Shown: piece by piece, positions 9,856 to 18,968 of the stretch | Layout of the letters: each line of letters opens with the position of its first letter | Position numbering within the stretch: the stretch's first letter is position 1 | From: Microbulbifer variabilis | Lineage (GTDB): Bacteria > Pseudomonadota > Gammaproteobacteria > Pseudomonadales > Cellvibrionaceae | NCBI RefSeq assembly: GCF_023716485.1 | Contig: NZ_CP092418.1 | Coordinates: forward strand, 789,001 to 853,000 | Direction: 5' to 3' | Length of the DNA stretch: 64,000 bases | Notes under the pieces: generated by a model | The model's input: only the letters and a program-made list of their open reading frames with translations | The model's database searches: none | What the model was told of the DNA's origin: nothing | Program-made: the position numbers and the translations under genes

Positions 9856-10609
9856 CTAAAGGGTGGTTCCCCGGTTCTGCTGTACCGGCTCTACCTGCTG
9901 GCGAAGCGCGGCCAAATAGTCACTATCCTCTTTTAGGTCGGGTAATTTGTGCTGTAAATCCAGTTCTACCGCTTTCTCCAGCCAACGAATGGCCTCTTCA
10001 AGATTTCCTTGCCACTCACATACCTGCCCAAGATTGAAATAAGTAATAGAAAGGTTGTGCCATTCCTCCTGACTGAGCAGACCTTCCAGGGCACTTTTAT
10101 AGAGGAGATAAGCAGTGCTGAGGAGATGTTCACGCTGCGTGGCCAACTCTTCGCTGGCAGCTTGGCGGTGGTAAGTGTGTGCCAGGGCAGAGCGCACTCT
10201 TGCGCTGGAGTGGGGTAGTTGTGCACCTGAATCCAGGTAGCGCAGAACTGATTGAAACTGGGCCCGCGCCAGCGGGTAGAGATCTGGCCTCGATTTGGCC
10301 CCCAAGGCATTTAGTACTATGCCGTAGCGGTAGCGCAGGGTGTGGCTGCTGGGAGGGATAGGCGCCGAGAGCGGAAATGGCTTTTTCATAGAGTGGCAAG
10401 GCATCGCCAAAATTACCCTCGCGGGCGAGTGCCTCCGCTTCATTGACCCAGTGGATCGCCCCCAGGGTTTCTCCCCCGTGAGATTGAGCGCTGTGAGTCT
10501 GGGTATTGTTGGGGAGAACGTCCGAAATAAGGGAGACTGCCGCTAATAGTGCGGTTAGGCAGAAAAGTGCATAAAAAAATATGTATAAATGAGGCAGTGG
10601 TTTATGCAT
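9856..10609 (-). pseudogene. Membrane-anchored TPR-like protein, frameshifted
   Basis: The N-terminal frame (from the ATG at 10609) reads a short basic start, one hydrophobic segment (IFFYALFCLTALLAAVSL), then NEAEALAREGNFGDALPLYEKAISALGAYPS. The second frame continues with HTLRYRYGIVLNALG, alpha-helical repeats and a final TPR-like unit (NLGQVCEWQGNLEEAIRWLEKAVEL). Removing one C from the CCC near 10345-10352 joins them into one protein of about 250 aa, an inner-membrane-anchored or periplasmic TPR protein. Function unknown. It is either a recent pseudogene or an indel error. Its 3' end is partly duplicated at 8628-8672. Confidence 0.6.
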
Positions 10610-10677
10610 GGGGATTTTCGCGCTTGGCCCGATGACGTATGGGGCTATAGTTACGGCCCTCATACGTCAGTAAATCC

Positions 10678-13600
10678 CTAGTTATCGAGTTGTGCCAGTA
10701 ATCCCTGCAGAGGATGGCGCAGACTAACACCTGCAAAGCGGCTGGCCTGGCAGCGGCAGGAGTATCCGGTGGCGAGTTGGTTGTGCTCCCCACCATTGAG
10801 TTTGGGAGCCCAGGACTGCTGGAAGATCACCCGCGATGTTTCCTTGTGCGCGGTCTCGTGGCCATAGGTCCCAGCCATACCACAGCAGCCGAGATTTTCA
10901 CTCTGCAGCTCCAGGCCCAGGGCGGCGAATACCGTTTGCCAATCCTTGAGTGAGGCGGCGGCATTGGTTTGCTCGGTGCAGTGCGGCAGTAGTTGAAAGC
11001 TGCCAGGTTTTACCCGAGCGCGCTGTTGCTGCAGGTGATCTTCTTGTTGAACCAGCCATTCTTGTAACAAATGTACTTTCGGAGCGCGTTCCCCTAGGAG
11101 TTTCTTGTATTCAGAGCGATAGGTAAGGGTCATGGAGGGATCAATGCCCACCAGGGGGATACCGCTCTCCGCCAGGTTGTTAAGCATCTCACTATTGCCT
11201 TCGGCAATTCGTTGGAACTGGCGTAAAAAACCATGAACGTGGAGGGGTTTGCCGTTGGCCCGATAGGGAGCGAGAATCGGCACAAAGTCCAATTGTTTGA
11301 GCAGGCGCAAAATATCCGCTACCACTTCGGCATCAAAATAGCTGGTGAAGGCATCCTGCACAATGATGACCGCGCGGCTGCGCTGGGAGGGTCCCAAGGT
11401 TTCCAGGCAGGCTTTAGTAGCGGTGGGTACTCCCAGTTCTCTCATGCTGGTTTGCAGGGTTTTTTGTGAGAGCTGTGGGCTGTCCACCATGCCGAAAACA
11501 CGCTCCATCAAAAAAGAGATACAGGCTTCAGCTTTAGCGGCCAGTTGTACAATTGCGGTAGTCTGGCTAGATGCGGCATCAGGAATTCCAGTCCGCCCAC
11601 GGCGTAATCCTTTAGCGGGCGTAGGTAACGGCTGTAATAAAGCTCCAAAAACTTGCTGCGAAATTCCGGCACATCCACGCGAATAGGGCATTGCCCTACA
11701 CAGGATTTACAGGCTAGGCAGCCCTGCATGGCTTCATTGACTTCGTGGTTGAAGTCGTACTCGCCGCGGGTTTTTGCCAGGGTATTTACGATGCGTTTGG
11801 GCAGGCCGACAAAAAAAGAGCGCTCGCGGTATTTACGCGCGCTGGCTACTGCGTCTACATCGTGTTTACTCAATAGACGCAACCATTCTCGCATCAGCGA
11901 GGCACGCCCTTTGGGGGAATGGATCCGGTTGCGCGTGGCCTTGTAGGAAGGGCACATGGCATCGTCTGGATTCCAATTAAAACAGGCACCGTTGCCGTTG
12001 CAGTGCACACCCTCGTCGTATCCCTCCCATACTTGCGCGGGAATTTGTCGATCGTGTTCACCGCGGGTGCTCACCACATCAATTTTCAGCAGGCTGGCGC
12101 TGTCATTGGGTGTGGCAATTTTGCCGGGGTTTAATTGATTGCGTGGATCGAAAGCGGATTTAATTTTCTGCAGCTCGGGATACAGCTCGCCGAAAAATTC
12201 CGGGGCATATTCGGAGCGAACGCCTTTGCCGTGTTCTCCCCACAGCAGCCCTTTATACTTTTGTGTCAGTGCTACCACCCGGTCGGTGATGGGGCGAATT
12301 TGTGCGGCCTGTTGGGGATCTTTCATATCTATTGCCGGGCGTACATGTAATACGCCGGCATCCACATGGCCGAACATACCGTAGTCGAGGCCGGCCTCAT
12401 CCAGCACTGCGCGGAATTCGGCAATAAAATCGGCCAGGTTTTCTGGTGGTACGGCAGTATCTTCTACAAAGGGAATCGGGCGCTTTTCCCCCTGGGCGTT
12501 GCCCAGCAAACCCACTGCGCGTTTGCGCATGGCCCAGATACGATTCACCTCGGCGTGGCCGCGGGCGATAGAATAGCCGAAGCTCTTGCCTGGCTGGCCA
12601 ATGGCTGCCTCGATATGTGCAATAAATTGCTGCAGAGCTTTTTCCAGTTCCTCCTCGGTATCTGCAGCGTACTCCACCAGGTTGATACCCTTGACCGGGC
12701 GATCCTCTGCGGGGAAAAATTCACTGACGCTGTGCCAGACGATATCTTCCATGGCCAGCTGCAGTACTTTGCTGTCCACTGTTTCGATCGACATGGGGCC
12801 TGCGCCCATTAGGTCCTTGGCATCGCGCAGCGCTTCCTGGAAGTGGTCGTATTTTAAATTGACCAGAGCCACACACTTGGGAATGGGCAGCAGATTGAGT
12901 TTGGCTTCAGCAATAAATCCGAGGGTGCCTTCGGAACCGCACAATACGCTGTTGAGATTAAAGCGGTTGCCTTCACGGATATGGGCCAGGTCGTAGCCGG
13001 TGAGGCAGCGATTGAGCTTGGGGAATTTCTGCTCGATGAGTTCGGCTTTTTCCCTGGCAATCTTGTCACAGGCTTTATGCACCTCTGCGACGCGGCTATT
13101 TTCAGCGTATATTTCTTGTAGCTGAGCGTCCCCTATAACAGTGGAGTGCCACAGCTCCCCGCCCATTAACACTGTGTGTAATTCCAACACGTGATCGCGG
13201 GTCTTGCCGTAAACACAGGATCCCTGGCCTGAGGCATCCGTATTGATCATGCCACCGATGGTAGCGCGGTTGCTGGTAGAAAGTTCTGGCGCAAAAAACA
13301 GGCCGTGGGGTTTAAGTGCAGCATTCAACTGGTCTTTGACCACGCCAGCCTGTACGCGAACCCAGCGCTCTTCCACATTGATCTCAAGGATCTGGTTCAT
13401 ATGGCGGGAGATATCCACCACCAGCCCATCGGTAAGCGATTGGCCGTTAGTACCGGTGCCACCGCCTCTGGGTGAGAGCACTACGGAGTGGAACTCCTCC
13501 CGTTCGGCCAGTTCCGCCAGTAGTTGCAGGTCGCGGTGATTGCGTGGGTACACCACTGCCTGAGGTAGAACCTGGTAAATAGAGTTATCGGTGGCTAAAA

Positions 13601-13718
13601 CGGTGCGGCTGGCGTAACTGGGTGTGGTGTCACCGCGGAAACCCGCGTCTACAAGCTCCTGCAAAAACTGCAAATAGAGCGCCTGAACCTCGTCGACTTC
13701 GCGCAATGCTGGAATCAT
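10678..13718 (-). pseudogene. ydiJ: YdiJ-type FAD/Fe-S D-2-hydroxyacid dehydrogenase, frameshifted
   Basis: Large flavoprotein; the family oxidises D-2-hydroxyglutarate or D-lactate and passes electrons on. The N-terminal FAD-binding domain has PRGGGTGTNGQSL and NRATIGGMINTDASGQG. A FAD-oxidase C-terminal domain and a ferredoxin-like Cys cluster (CLACKSCVGQCP) follow. The last ~300 residues are the cysteine-rich CCG domain (NLGCCGMAGTYGHE). Two frames meet near 11508-11520: the first stops after LKPVSLF and the second resumes with LMERVFGMVD. One extra T in the six-T run at about 11511 would restore a ~1013-residue protein (E. coli YdiJ 1018). True pseudogene or homopolymer error. Divergent from the DUF523 gene. 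Confidence 0.85.
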
Positions 13719-13897
13719 GAGCTAATCCGTACTTTCGGGGAGGAGGAGGCCGCAAATTGCCGGGGTAGCTGGTGAGATAAAGAATCACAGCCCTGCCGCT
13801 CGGTAAAAATGCGGCCCTGCATTGTAGCTATGGTGTGTATGGGCGCAAGCGGCCATAGAAACTTGATTACTTTCCAAAAGTTATACAAAGCTATCTC

Positions 13898-13926
13898 TTG
13901 TACAACTAGTTGTGAGAGTCTATAAA
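13898..13926 (+). promoter_or_regulatory. Sigma-70-like promoter with internal palindrome
   Basis: -35 TTGTAC (13898-13903) and -10 TATAAA (13921-13926) are 17 bp apart, close to consensus. The perfect 12-bp palindrome ACAACTAGTTGT (13902-13913) overlaps the end of the -35, and the 8-bp palindrome TTGTACAA lies at 13898-13905; a related TTATACAAAG stands at 13881. This is a natural operator position for the MerR-type protein encoded in the same operon, which would repress by covering the promoter. Binding is inferred. Confidence 0.6.
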
Positions 13927-13960
13927 AGAAGAACGTGAACCGATTCTGTGCAGCAAAACT

Positions 13961-14923
13961 ATGCATATACAGCTCTTGTCTCAAAAAATTCCGGTGGGCA
14001 TTAGCCGCTGTGCCGTGGGTGATCCGGTGCGTTACAACGGCAGCCACAAGCACAGTAAAGTCTGCACCCAACTGCTGGGCAATTGTTTTGAGTTGCAGGC
14101 TTACTGCCCGGAGGTTGCCATTGGCATGGGCGTGCCCAGACCGCCTATTCACCTTATTGTGAGTGACCGGTTGCGTGCGGTTGGCCGGGAAGACCCCAAC
14201 TTAGATGTTACCGAGGCTCTAGAGGGCTACGCGGATACGATTGCCCCTGAAGTGGAGAATCTGCGTGGTTTTATTCTGATGCAGAAATCTCCCAGCTGTG
14301 GAGTGCGAACCACTCCCCACTATAAAGAAGATGGTACCGGGGTGCTGGCGCACGACTCCGGCTTATTCGCGGCACGCCTGCGCCAGCATTTTCCCCATTT
14401 GCCGATGGAAGAAGTGGGGCGGCTCAATGCCAGCGATTTGCGCGAGAATTTCCTCACCCGTGTTTTTGCTTACGACGCCTGGCATCGCTATGTGGCCACC
14501 GACCTGCGCCCAGCCAGGGTCATTGAATTTTACACCGCTTATAAATATCTACTGTTGGCGCACAGTCAGCCAATGACCCGTGCACTGGGTCAGTTTGTTT
14601 CTAACTCGCGCGCATTGCCGGTGGAGGAGTTTGCCTATGAGGTGAGAGGTAAAATAATGGAGATTCTCAGCCAGTTGGCCAGCCGAAAGGACCGCACCAA
14701 TGCCTTGATGCACAGCCAGGGCCACCTGAAGAGCTACCTGAGCAAAGAAGAGAGAGCCGAGCTGGCACTGCTTATTGACGAATACCGTCAGGGTAATAAG
14801 CCTCTGTCGGCGGTGCTTACCATGTTGCGCCATTATTTGCCGCGGACTCCTCACCAGTTTATCCACAGCCAGGTGTTGCTCGCCGCTGAGCCGGCAGAGC
14901 TGGGTTTGTGTGAATTTCGCTGA
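13961..14923 (+). CDS. DUF523/DUF1722 (YbgA-type) protein
   Basis: 320 aa with an N-terminal DUF523 domain (about residues 10-150; ISRCAVGDPVRYNG, QKSPSCG) and a C-terminal DUF1722 (about 185-300; HSQPMTRALGQFV, LIDEYRQGNKPL). The conserved cysteines of DUF523 (C18 and the SPSCG cysteine) are present. The biochemical role is not firmly known; DUF523 has been linked to thiouracil breakdown in some work, and the gene commonly sits beside photolyase genes. It is the first gene of an operon with the MerR regulator (5-bp gap) and the photolyase, so light or UV response is the likely setting. Confidence 0.88.
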   Translation: MHIQLLSQKIPVGISRCAVGDPVRYNGSHKHSKVCTQLLGNCFELQAYCPEVAIGMGVPRPPIHLIVSDRLRAVGREDPNLDVTEALEGYADTIAPEVENLRGFILMQKSPSCGVRTTPHYKEDGTGVLAHDSGLFAARLRQHFPHLPMEEVGRLNASDLRENFLTRVFAYDAWHRYVATDLRPARVIEFYTAYKYLLLAHSQPMTRALGQFVSNSRALPVEEFAYEVRGKIMEILSQLASRKDRTNALMHSQGHLKSYLSKEERAELALLIDEYRQGNKPLSAVLTMLRHYLPRTPHQFIHSQVLLAAEPAELGLCEFR

Positions 14924-14928
14924 GAATT

Positions 14929-15867
14929 GTGATGGTTGAGATTGCCCCCCCTACTGAAGCCAGCTTACCTATTCGTGAGGTAGCGCGTCGGACCGGCGTG
15001 CACCCTGTCACCCTTCGGGCCTGGGAGCGGCGCTACGGCCTGTTAACACCGGCCAGAACCAGCAAGGGGCACCGACTTTATAGTGAAGAAGAGGTCAGGC
15101 GTATCGAAGAGGTACTGGCCTGCCTGGCCCGAGGTGTAGCTATTGGACAGGTGCGGGAATTATTGGCACGTGGTCCATCCTCCCTGTCAGCCAAAGAGAG
15201 AGAGGCAAACACTGCAGGTGGTTGGCGTGAGATGATCGATGAAGCCTTAAACTTGTCACAAAACTTTGACGAGCCAAAGCTTCGCAAGCAACTGGACCAC
15301 TGGATTTCCACCTTACCGGCATCACTGTTACTCGATCATTGGCTCAAGCCGCTGCATACCGAGTTGGCTAGGCTGAGGCGATCGGAAGCCGCGCAAGGTT
15401 TCTTTTGGCAGCTGGTTAATGAACAGTTGTTATTGGCCAACGGCATAGCTCGCAGAAATTTAAATAAAGATCGTTTGGCTTGCGAGAGTCGAGTCCTATT
15501 GCTGGATTTCCCCGGTGAAGATCAGCGGGCCTTTGTGCAATTATTTTGCGCCACACTTTTGGCTGCCGGTATTGGCGTAGTGGTTTTGGATTATCGGGCC
15601 GTTCTGCCGGGGCTTACTGAAAATATGAGAAAGCTGGATGTGCATGCGCTGCTCTGGTACAGCCATCGGGCACAGCCAAAATCCTTACTTGAGGAGGAAT
15701 TACCACGCTCATTTCAGGAGCTAAGCAAGCCTCTAAGGCTTGTGGGGGATTTCGTAGAGTTACAGTCTGCCAGCTTGGATAACCTAAAGAAAATACCGAT
15801 GATATCAGTATTATCAGGTACTACAGACTTCGTGGTAACGCAACTGCGGGAGCAGCTGAAGCGATGA
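14929..15867 (+). CDS. MerR-family regulator, LitR/CarH-like without a B12 motif
   Basis: 312 aa from the GTG at 14929, or 311 from the adjacent ATG at 14932. The N-terminal MerR winged helix is clear (IREVARRTGVHPVTLRAWERRYGLL, then HRLYSEEEVRRI, about residues 15-80). The rest follows the CarH/LitR layout: a helical bundle (about 95-180), then a Rossmann-like domain (ESRVLLLDFPGEDQRAFVQLF). The DxHxxG cobalamin motif is not present at the expected place. Pseudomonas LitR proteins of this B12-free type control photolyase genes together with a separate LOV photoreceptor; a similar role here is inference. The stop overlaps the photolyase ATG (ATGA). Confidence 0.85.
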   Translation: MMVEIAPPTEASLPIREVARRTGVHPVTLRAWERRYGLLTPARTSKGHRLYSEEEVRRIEEVLACLARGVAIGQVRELLARGPSSLSAKEREANTAGGWREMIDEALNLSQNFDEPKLRKQLDHWISTLPASLLLDHWLKPLHTELARLRRSEAAQGFFWQLVNEQLLLANGIARRNLNKDRLACESRVLLLDFPGEDQRAFVQLFCATLLAAGIGVVVLDYRAVLPGLTENMRKLDVHALLWYSHRAQPKSLLEEELPRSFQELSKPLRLVGDFVELQSASLDNLKKIPMISVLSGTTDFVVTQLREQLKR

Positions 15868-17342
15868 GCCGTCAAATATCAATACAGCGGGGCCTAGTCT
15901 GGTTCCGCAGCGATTTGCGTATACAGGATAATTCGGCGCTGTATCATGCCAGTACTCGATGCGAACAATTGGCCGCAATTTTTATCGCCTGCCCAGAAAC
16001 CTGGAAAAACCACGATGAAGGCGATGCACTGGTTTCTTTTCGTATGGCCTGCTTGCAGAAACTCCAAGGACAGCTGCAAACTCGCAATATTCCCCTGTAC
16101 TTCCTCGAAGTCCCTGAGTTTTCTCTGGTTCCGGAGGCGCTGCAGCAAATTATTCAGCGTCTGAAAGTAGAGGCATTATTTGCCAATGCTGAGTATCCTC
16201 TGAATGAGCTGCGTCGAGACAATGCCGTTAGAGAAAAACTGCTGGAACACAATGTTTCGGTTGAATACTACAGTGACCGCACCTTATTACCGCCAGGAGC
16301 AGTGAGAGCGGCGAGTGGTGATCCCTACAAAGTGTTTACCCCTTTCAAGCGTGCCCTAATCCAGTTATGTGCAGGGAGCCAGGTTAAGCCCTTGCCCACT
16401 CCCAGGAAAATACCACCCTCTACTAATAGCGAACATTGGCCGAAGTGGCTCGCAGTGGATGTAAAGGGAAATCGAAAACTAACGCAGAAAATTCCTAGCC
16501 AGTTATTGGGCTACTCGCTCAATATTGATGGATCAGGTAGGGTTAAAGGTTGGGAGAGTGGTGAGCAAGCTGCACAAAAGCGCTTGAAAGCTTTTGCCGA
16601 AATTATTGATCAATATCAGGCCGAACGAGATTTTCCAGCGAAAGATAGTACCTCCCGCCTTTCTCCTTATTTAAATAGCGGGGCTATTTCTATTCGCCAG
16701 TGTGTCAAGATGGCCCTCAGCCAGAATAAAGGCCTTTGGCAGGGGGGAGATGAAGGGATTGCCTGCTGGATCAGCGAACTTATCTGGCGGGAATTCTATA
16801 CACATTTACTGACTGACTTTCCCCGCTTGAGTATGGGCAGGCCATTTAAAGAGGAAACAGAACAAATTCCTTGGCGCTATGATGAAGGATTATTTTCCCT
16901 TTGGGCAAGTGGCGAAACCGGAGTGCCTATCGTCGATGCTGCAATGCGCCAGCTAAACGAAACCGGCTGGATGCACAACCGCTTACGAATGATTGTCGCC
17001 TCATTTCTGAGTAAAAATATGCTGATCGACTGGCGTTGGGGTGAACGCTACTTTATGCAGCACTTGATTGATGGCGACTTTGCTTCAAACAATGGCGGCT
17101 GGCAATGGACCGCCTCAACCGGTACGGATGCAGCACCTTATTTCCGTGTGTTCAACCCATACAGCCAGTCGCAGAAGTTCGATCCCAACGGAGAGTTTAT
17201 TCGACATTATGTCCCGGAAATTTCCTCACTAAGTAACAAGGAAATTCATGAGCCCCCAATGATTGAAGGGTATCCCCAAGTAATTTGTGATGTGAGTGCC
17301 GGGCGCAAGCGAGCGATAGAGGTATTTGCCAACCTTAAATAA
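15864..17342 (+). CDS. phrB: Deoxyribodipyrimidine photolyase (class I CPD)
   Basis: 492 aa. Light-driven repair of cyclobutane pyrimidine dimers using FADH-. The N-terminal photolyase domain starts GLVWFRSDLRIQDNSAL, which binds the antenna cofactor. The C-terminal FAD domain has DGDFASNNGGWQWTASTGTDAAPYFRVFNP, with the tryptophans and Asn that surround FAD, and GWMHNRLRMIVASFLSKNMLIDWRWGE before it. Length and motifs fit class I CPD photolyases rather than cryptochrome-DASH. It is translationally coupled to the MerR gene by a 4-bp overlap, the third gene of the apparent light operon. Confidence 0.94.
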   Translation: MSRQISIQRGLVWFRSDLRIQDNSALYHASTRCEQLAAIFIACPETWKNHDEGDALVSFRMACLQKLQGQLQTRNIPLYFLEVPEFSLVPEALQQIIQRLKVEALFANAEYPLNELRRDNAVREKLLEHNVSVEYYSDRTLLPPGAVRAASGDPYKVFTPFKRALIQLCAGSQVKPLPTPRKIPPSTNSEHWPKWLAVDVKGNRKLTQKIPSQLLGYSLNIDGSGRVKGWESGEQAAQKRLKAFAEIIDQYQAERDFPAKDSTSRLSPYLNSGAISIRQCVKMALSQNKGLWQGGDEGIACWISELIWREFYTHLLTDFPRLSMGRPFKEETEQIPWRYDEGLFSLWASGETGVPIVDAAMRQLNETGWMHNRLRMIVASFLSKNMLIDWRWGERYFMQHLIDGDFASNNGGWQWTASTGTDAAPYFRVFNPYSQSQKFDPNGEFIRHYVPEISSLSNKEIHEPPMIEGYPQVICDVSAGRKRAIEVFANLK

Positions 17343-17478
17343 CCATGTCCATGTCCAAGGCCAAGTTGGTAGAGAGAGATAAGTTTTGTAGAGCCTGAGG
17401 CTTATTTTTGGAGTGATAAATTGCAGAGCAGGTACTCTAGATAAATAGAAGAGAACTATGCCGACTATTTGATGGTAT

Positions 17479-17676
17479 TCAAAACGACTCATCCTCCCGG
17501 TATACATTAATAGAAATAGAACCCTCTAGGTCAGCGGTAACGTGAAAAACTATGGGCTTACAGCAGACCTGGCAGTCTTCTATATATTCTTGCGGAAGTA
17601 CAGAAATATCAATGAGTGTACTAAAGTGTTCGCCGCAGTAAGGGCATTGAATAATTTCTTCTAGGATTGGGTTCAT
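17479..17676 (-). CDS. CPXCG motif-containing cysteine-rich protein
   Basis: 65 aa with two paired cysteine knuckles, CPYCG (residues 11-15) and CQVC (about 35-38), the signature of the small CPXCG family, which probably binds zinc. Function unknown. It faces the photolyase gene, which is a common arrangement in gammaproteobacteria. The start at 17676 is the only sensible Met. Confidence 0.85.
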   Translation of the reverse strand: MNPILEEIIQCPYCGEHFSTLIDISVLPQEYIEDCQVCCKPIVFHVTADLEGSISINVYREDESF

Positions 17677-18001
17677 GCTGAAGTAAAGTCTATCTAGTTC
17701 GAGACTTTTGAATTTTAGGTTAAAGCCTACGTAAAATGCCAGAATGATTTTATTTCTAGTTGAATGTCTGGAGTGATATTTTTGAAATTCTATCTTTCTG
17801 TAATTCTTGCTAATAAGTTAGCTAGGAAATTAGTAGTGTTGGGGAGTTGAGGTATGTGATTACTCAAGGGGAGTATATTTATTTTTTGAAAGTGGGTGTT
17901 GGCAGTTTTAGGGTTTGGTGCAAAGGAAAGATAGTGATTCCATTTATTTTGCATGAATTCTATAGGTTTCTTATGGTTTTCCTAGAGGATGTTTTTGTTA
18001 A
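17677..18001. other. AT-rich intergenic region
   Basis: About 325 bp, much richer in A and T than the window as a whole. No gene, strong hairpin or repeat was seen. It must hold the promoters of the divergent CPXCG and YqaA genes, but I cannot place them. Confidence 0.5.
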
Positions 18002-18442
18002 ATGGGGAGTTTGGTCGAATTAGGCTTTGTCGGTCTTTTTGTTTCTGCCTTTCTGGCGGCAACAATCTTACCAGTAAGTTCTGAAATTGTATTGACCACC
18101 CTGTTGATCAATGGTTTCTCGCCAGTTGCATTGGTGACTATTGCAACAATTGGTAATGTAGCCGGTTCATTAGTGAATTATGCTCTTGGCTATTGGGCAA
18201 GTTTGGGGCTTATAAAAAAATGGTTGAGGATGTCAGAAAATGAATTTGTAAAGGCTGAGCAGCGATTTAAAAAATATGGCCTGATTTCATTGGCTTTTGC
18301 TTGGGTTCCAGTTGTCGGAGATCCATTAACCGTTATGGCAGGGGTGTTAAGAATACGACTGTTATGGTTTTTGATTTTGGTGACGGCGGGTAAGCTTTTG
18401 CGCTATGTAGTTGTTAGTTATATGGTGTTGCAGGTTTCCTGA
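18002..18442 (+). CDS. YqaA family inner-membrane protein (SNARE-associated/DedA-like)
   Basis: 146 aa with about four hydrophobic segments. Hallmarks of the VTT/DedA-like YqaA group are the early LAATILPVSSEIVLTTLL, the glycine-rich GNVAGSLVNYALGYW, and AFAWVPVVGDPLTVMAGVLR near residues 97-120. The superfamily contains lipid scramblases and transporters; the substrate of YqaA is unknown. The start is the ATG at 18002. It stands alone on the plus strand. Confidence 0.85.
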   Translation: MGSLVELGFVGLFVSAFLAATILPVSSEIVLTTLLINGFSPVALVTIATIGNVAGSLVNYALGYWASLGLIKKWLRMSENEFVKAEQRFKKYGLISLAFAWVPVVGDPLTVMAGVLRIRLLWFLILVTAGKLLRYVVVSYMVLQVS

Positions 18443-18594
18443 ATTTGGGAGGCTTGACTGCGTTGTTTGCTGAGCTATAAGCGAGTAAATTTCATATAAA
18501 ATCCATGAGTGTTATATTCTGGCTATATGTACTAAGTGGTCGGTCCTCATTAGTTGATGGAGTGCTGAGGGGAAGGCGCCCTCAGTTACTCAAG

Positions 18595-18921
18595 TCAGCT
18601 ATTTAGAAAAGAGTCTTTTCCCCTGATTTGATAAAACAGTGAAGCCAGGCCAAAAATAAAGCCTATGGGCGAAGTTATTAGGCTGAGTAATGCAGCAATA
18701 ATGCCGGGAATTTTATAAATTCTAGCCCCGCTTTTTATCTTTCCTCCTATGCTGATAAGTGCTACACACCAACTTAAAAATAAAATAGCTGGGGCTGCTG
18801 CTTTGATAGTAAAGGCTGCCCCCTGACTGTATATATAAATGGCGGTTAATAATATGCCAAACAAAAGTGTTAGCCACCCATTGAATTGAAGGAGCTTGCC
18901 TGCGACTCTTAAGTCTTTCAT
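18595..18921 (-). CDS. Small inner-membrane protein, unknown
   Basis: 108 aa with three predicted membrane helices (about residues 15-32, 40-60 and 72-93) and short polar loops (GGKIKSGARIYK). No motif or family recognised. It lies 47 bp downstream of the DUF4124 peptidase gene on the same strand and may share its transcript. AT-rich codon use, like its neighbours. Confidence 0.6.
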   Translation of the reverse strand: MKDLRVAGKLLQFNGWLTLLFGILLTAIYIYSQGAAFTIKAAAPAILFLSWCVALISIGGKIKSGARIYKIPGIIAALLSLITSPIGFIFGLASLFYQIRGKDSFLNS

Positions 18922-18968
18922 AGTTTAAACCGAATATTTTTTTGTCTAAATTTGCTTAAATCTTTGTT

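Larger units (their letters stand above)
8790..9900. repeat. Direct repeat copy B (3D-protein unit)
   Basis: Second copy of the duplicated unit (see copy A at 7565-8672). The core at about 8873-9525 matches copy A; the flanks have diverged. Its right end runs into the intact 3' end of the TPR-like gene (stop at 9856-9858). Confidence 0.9.
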
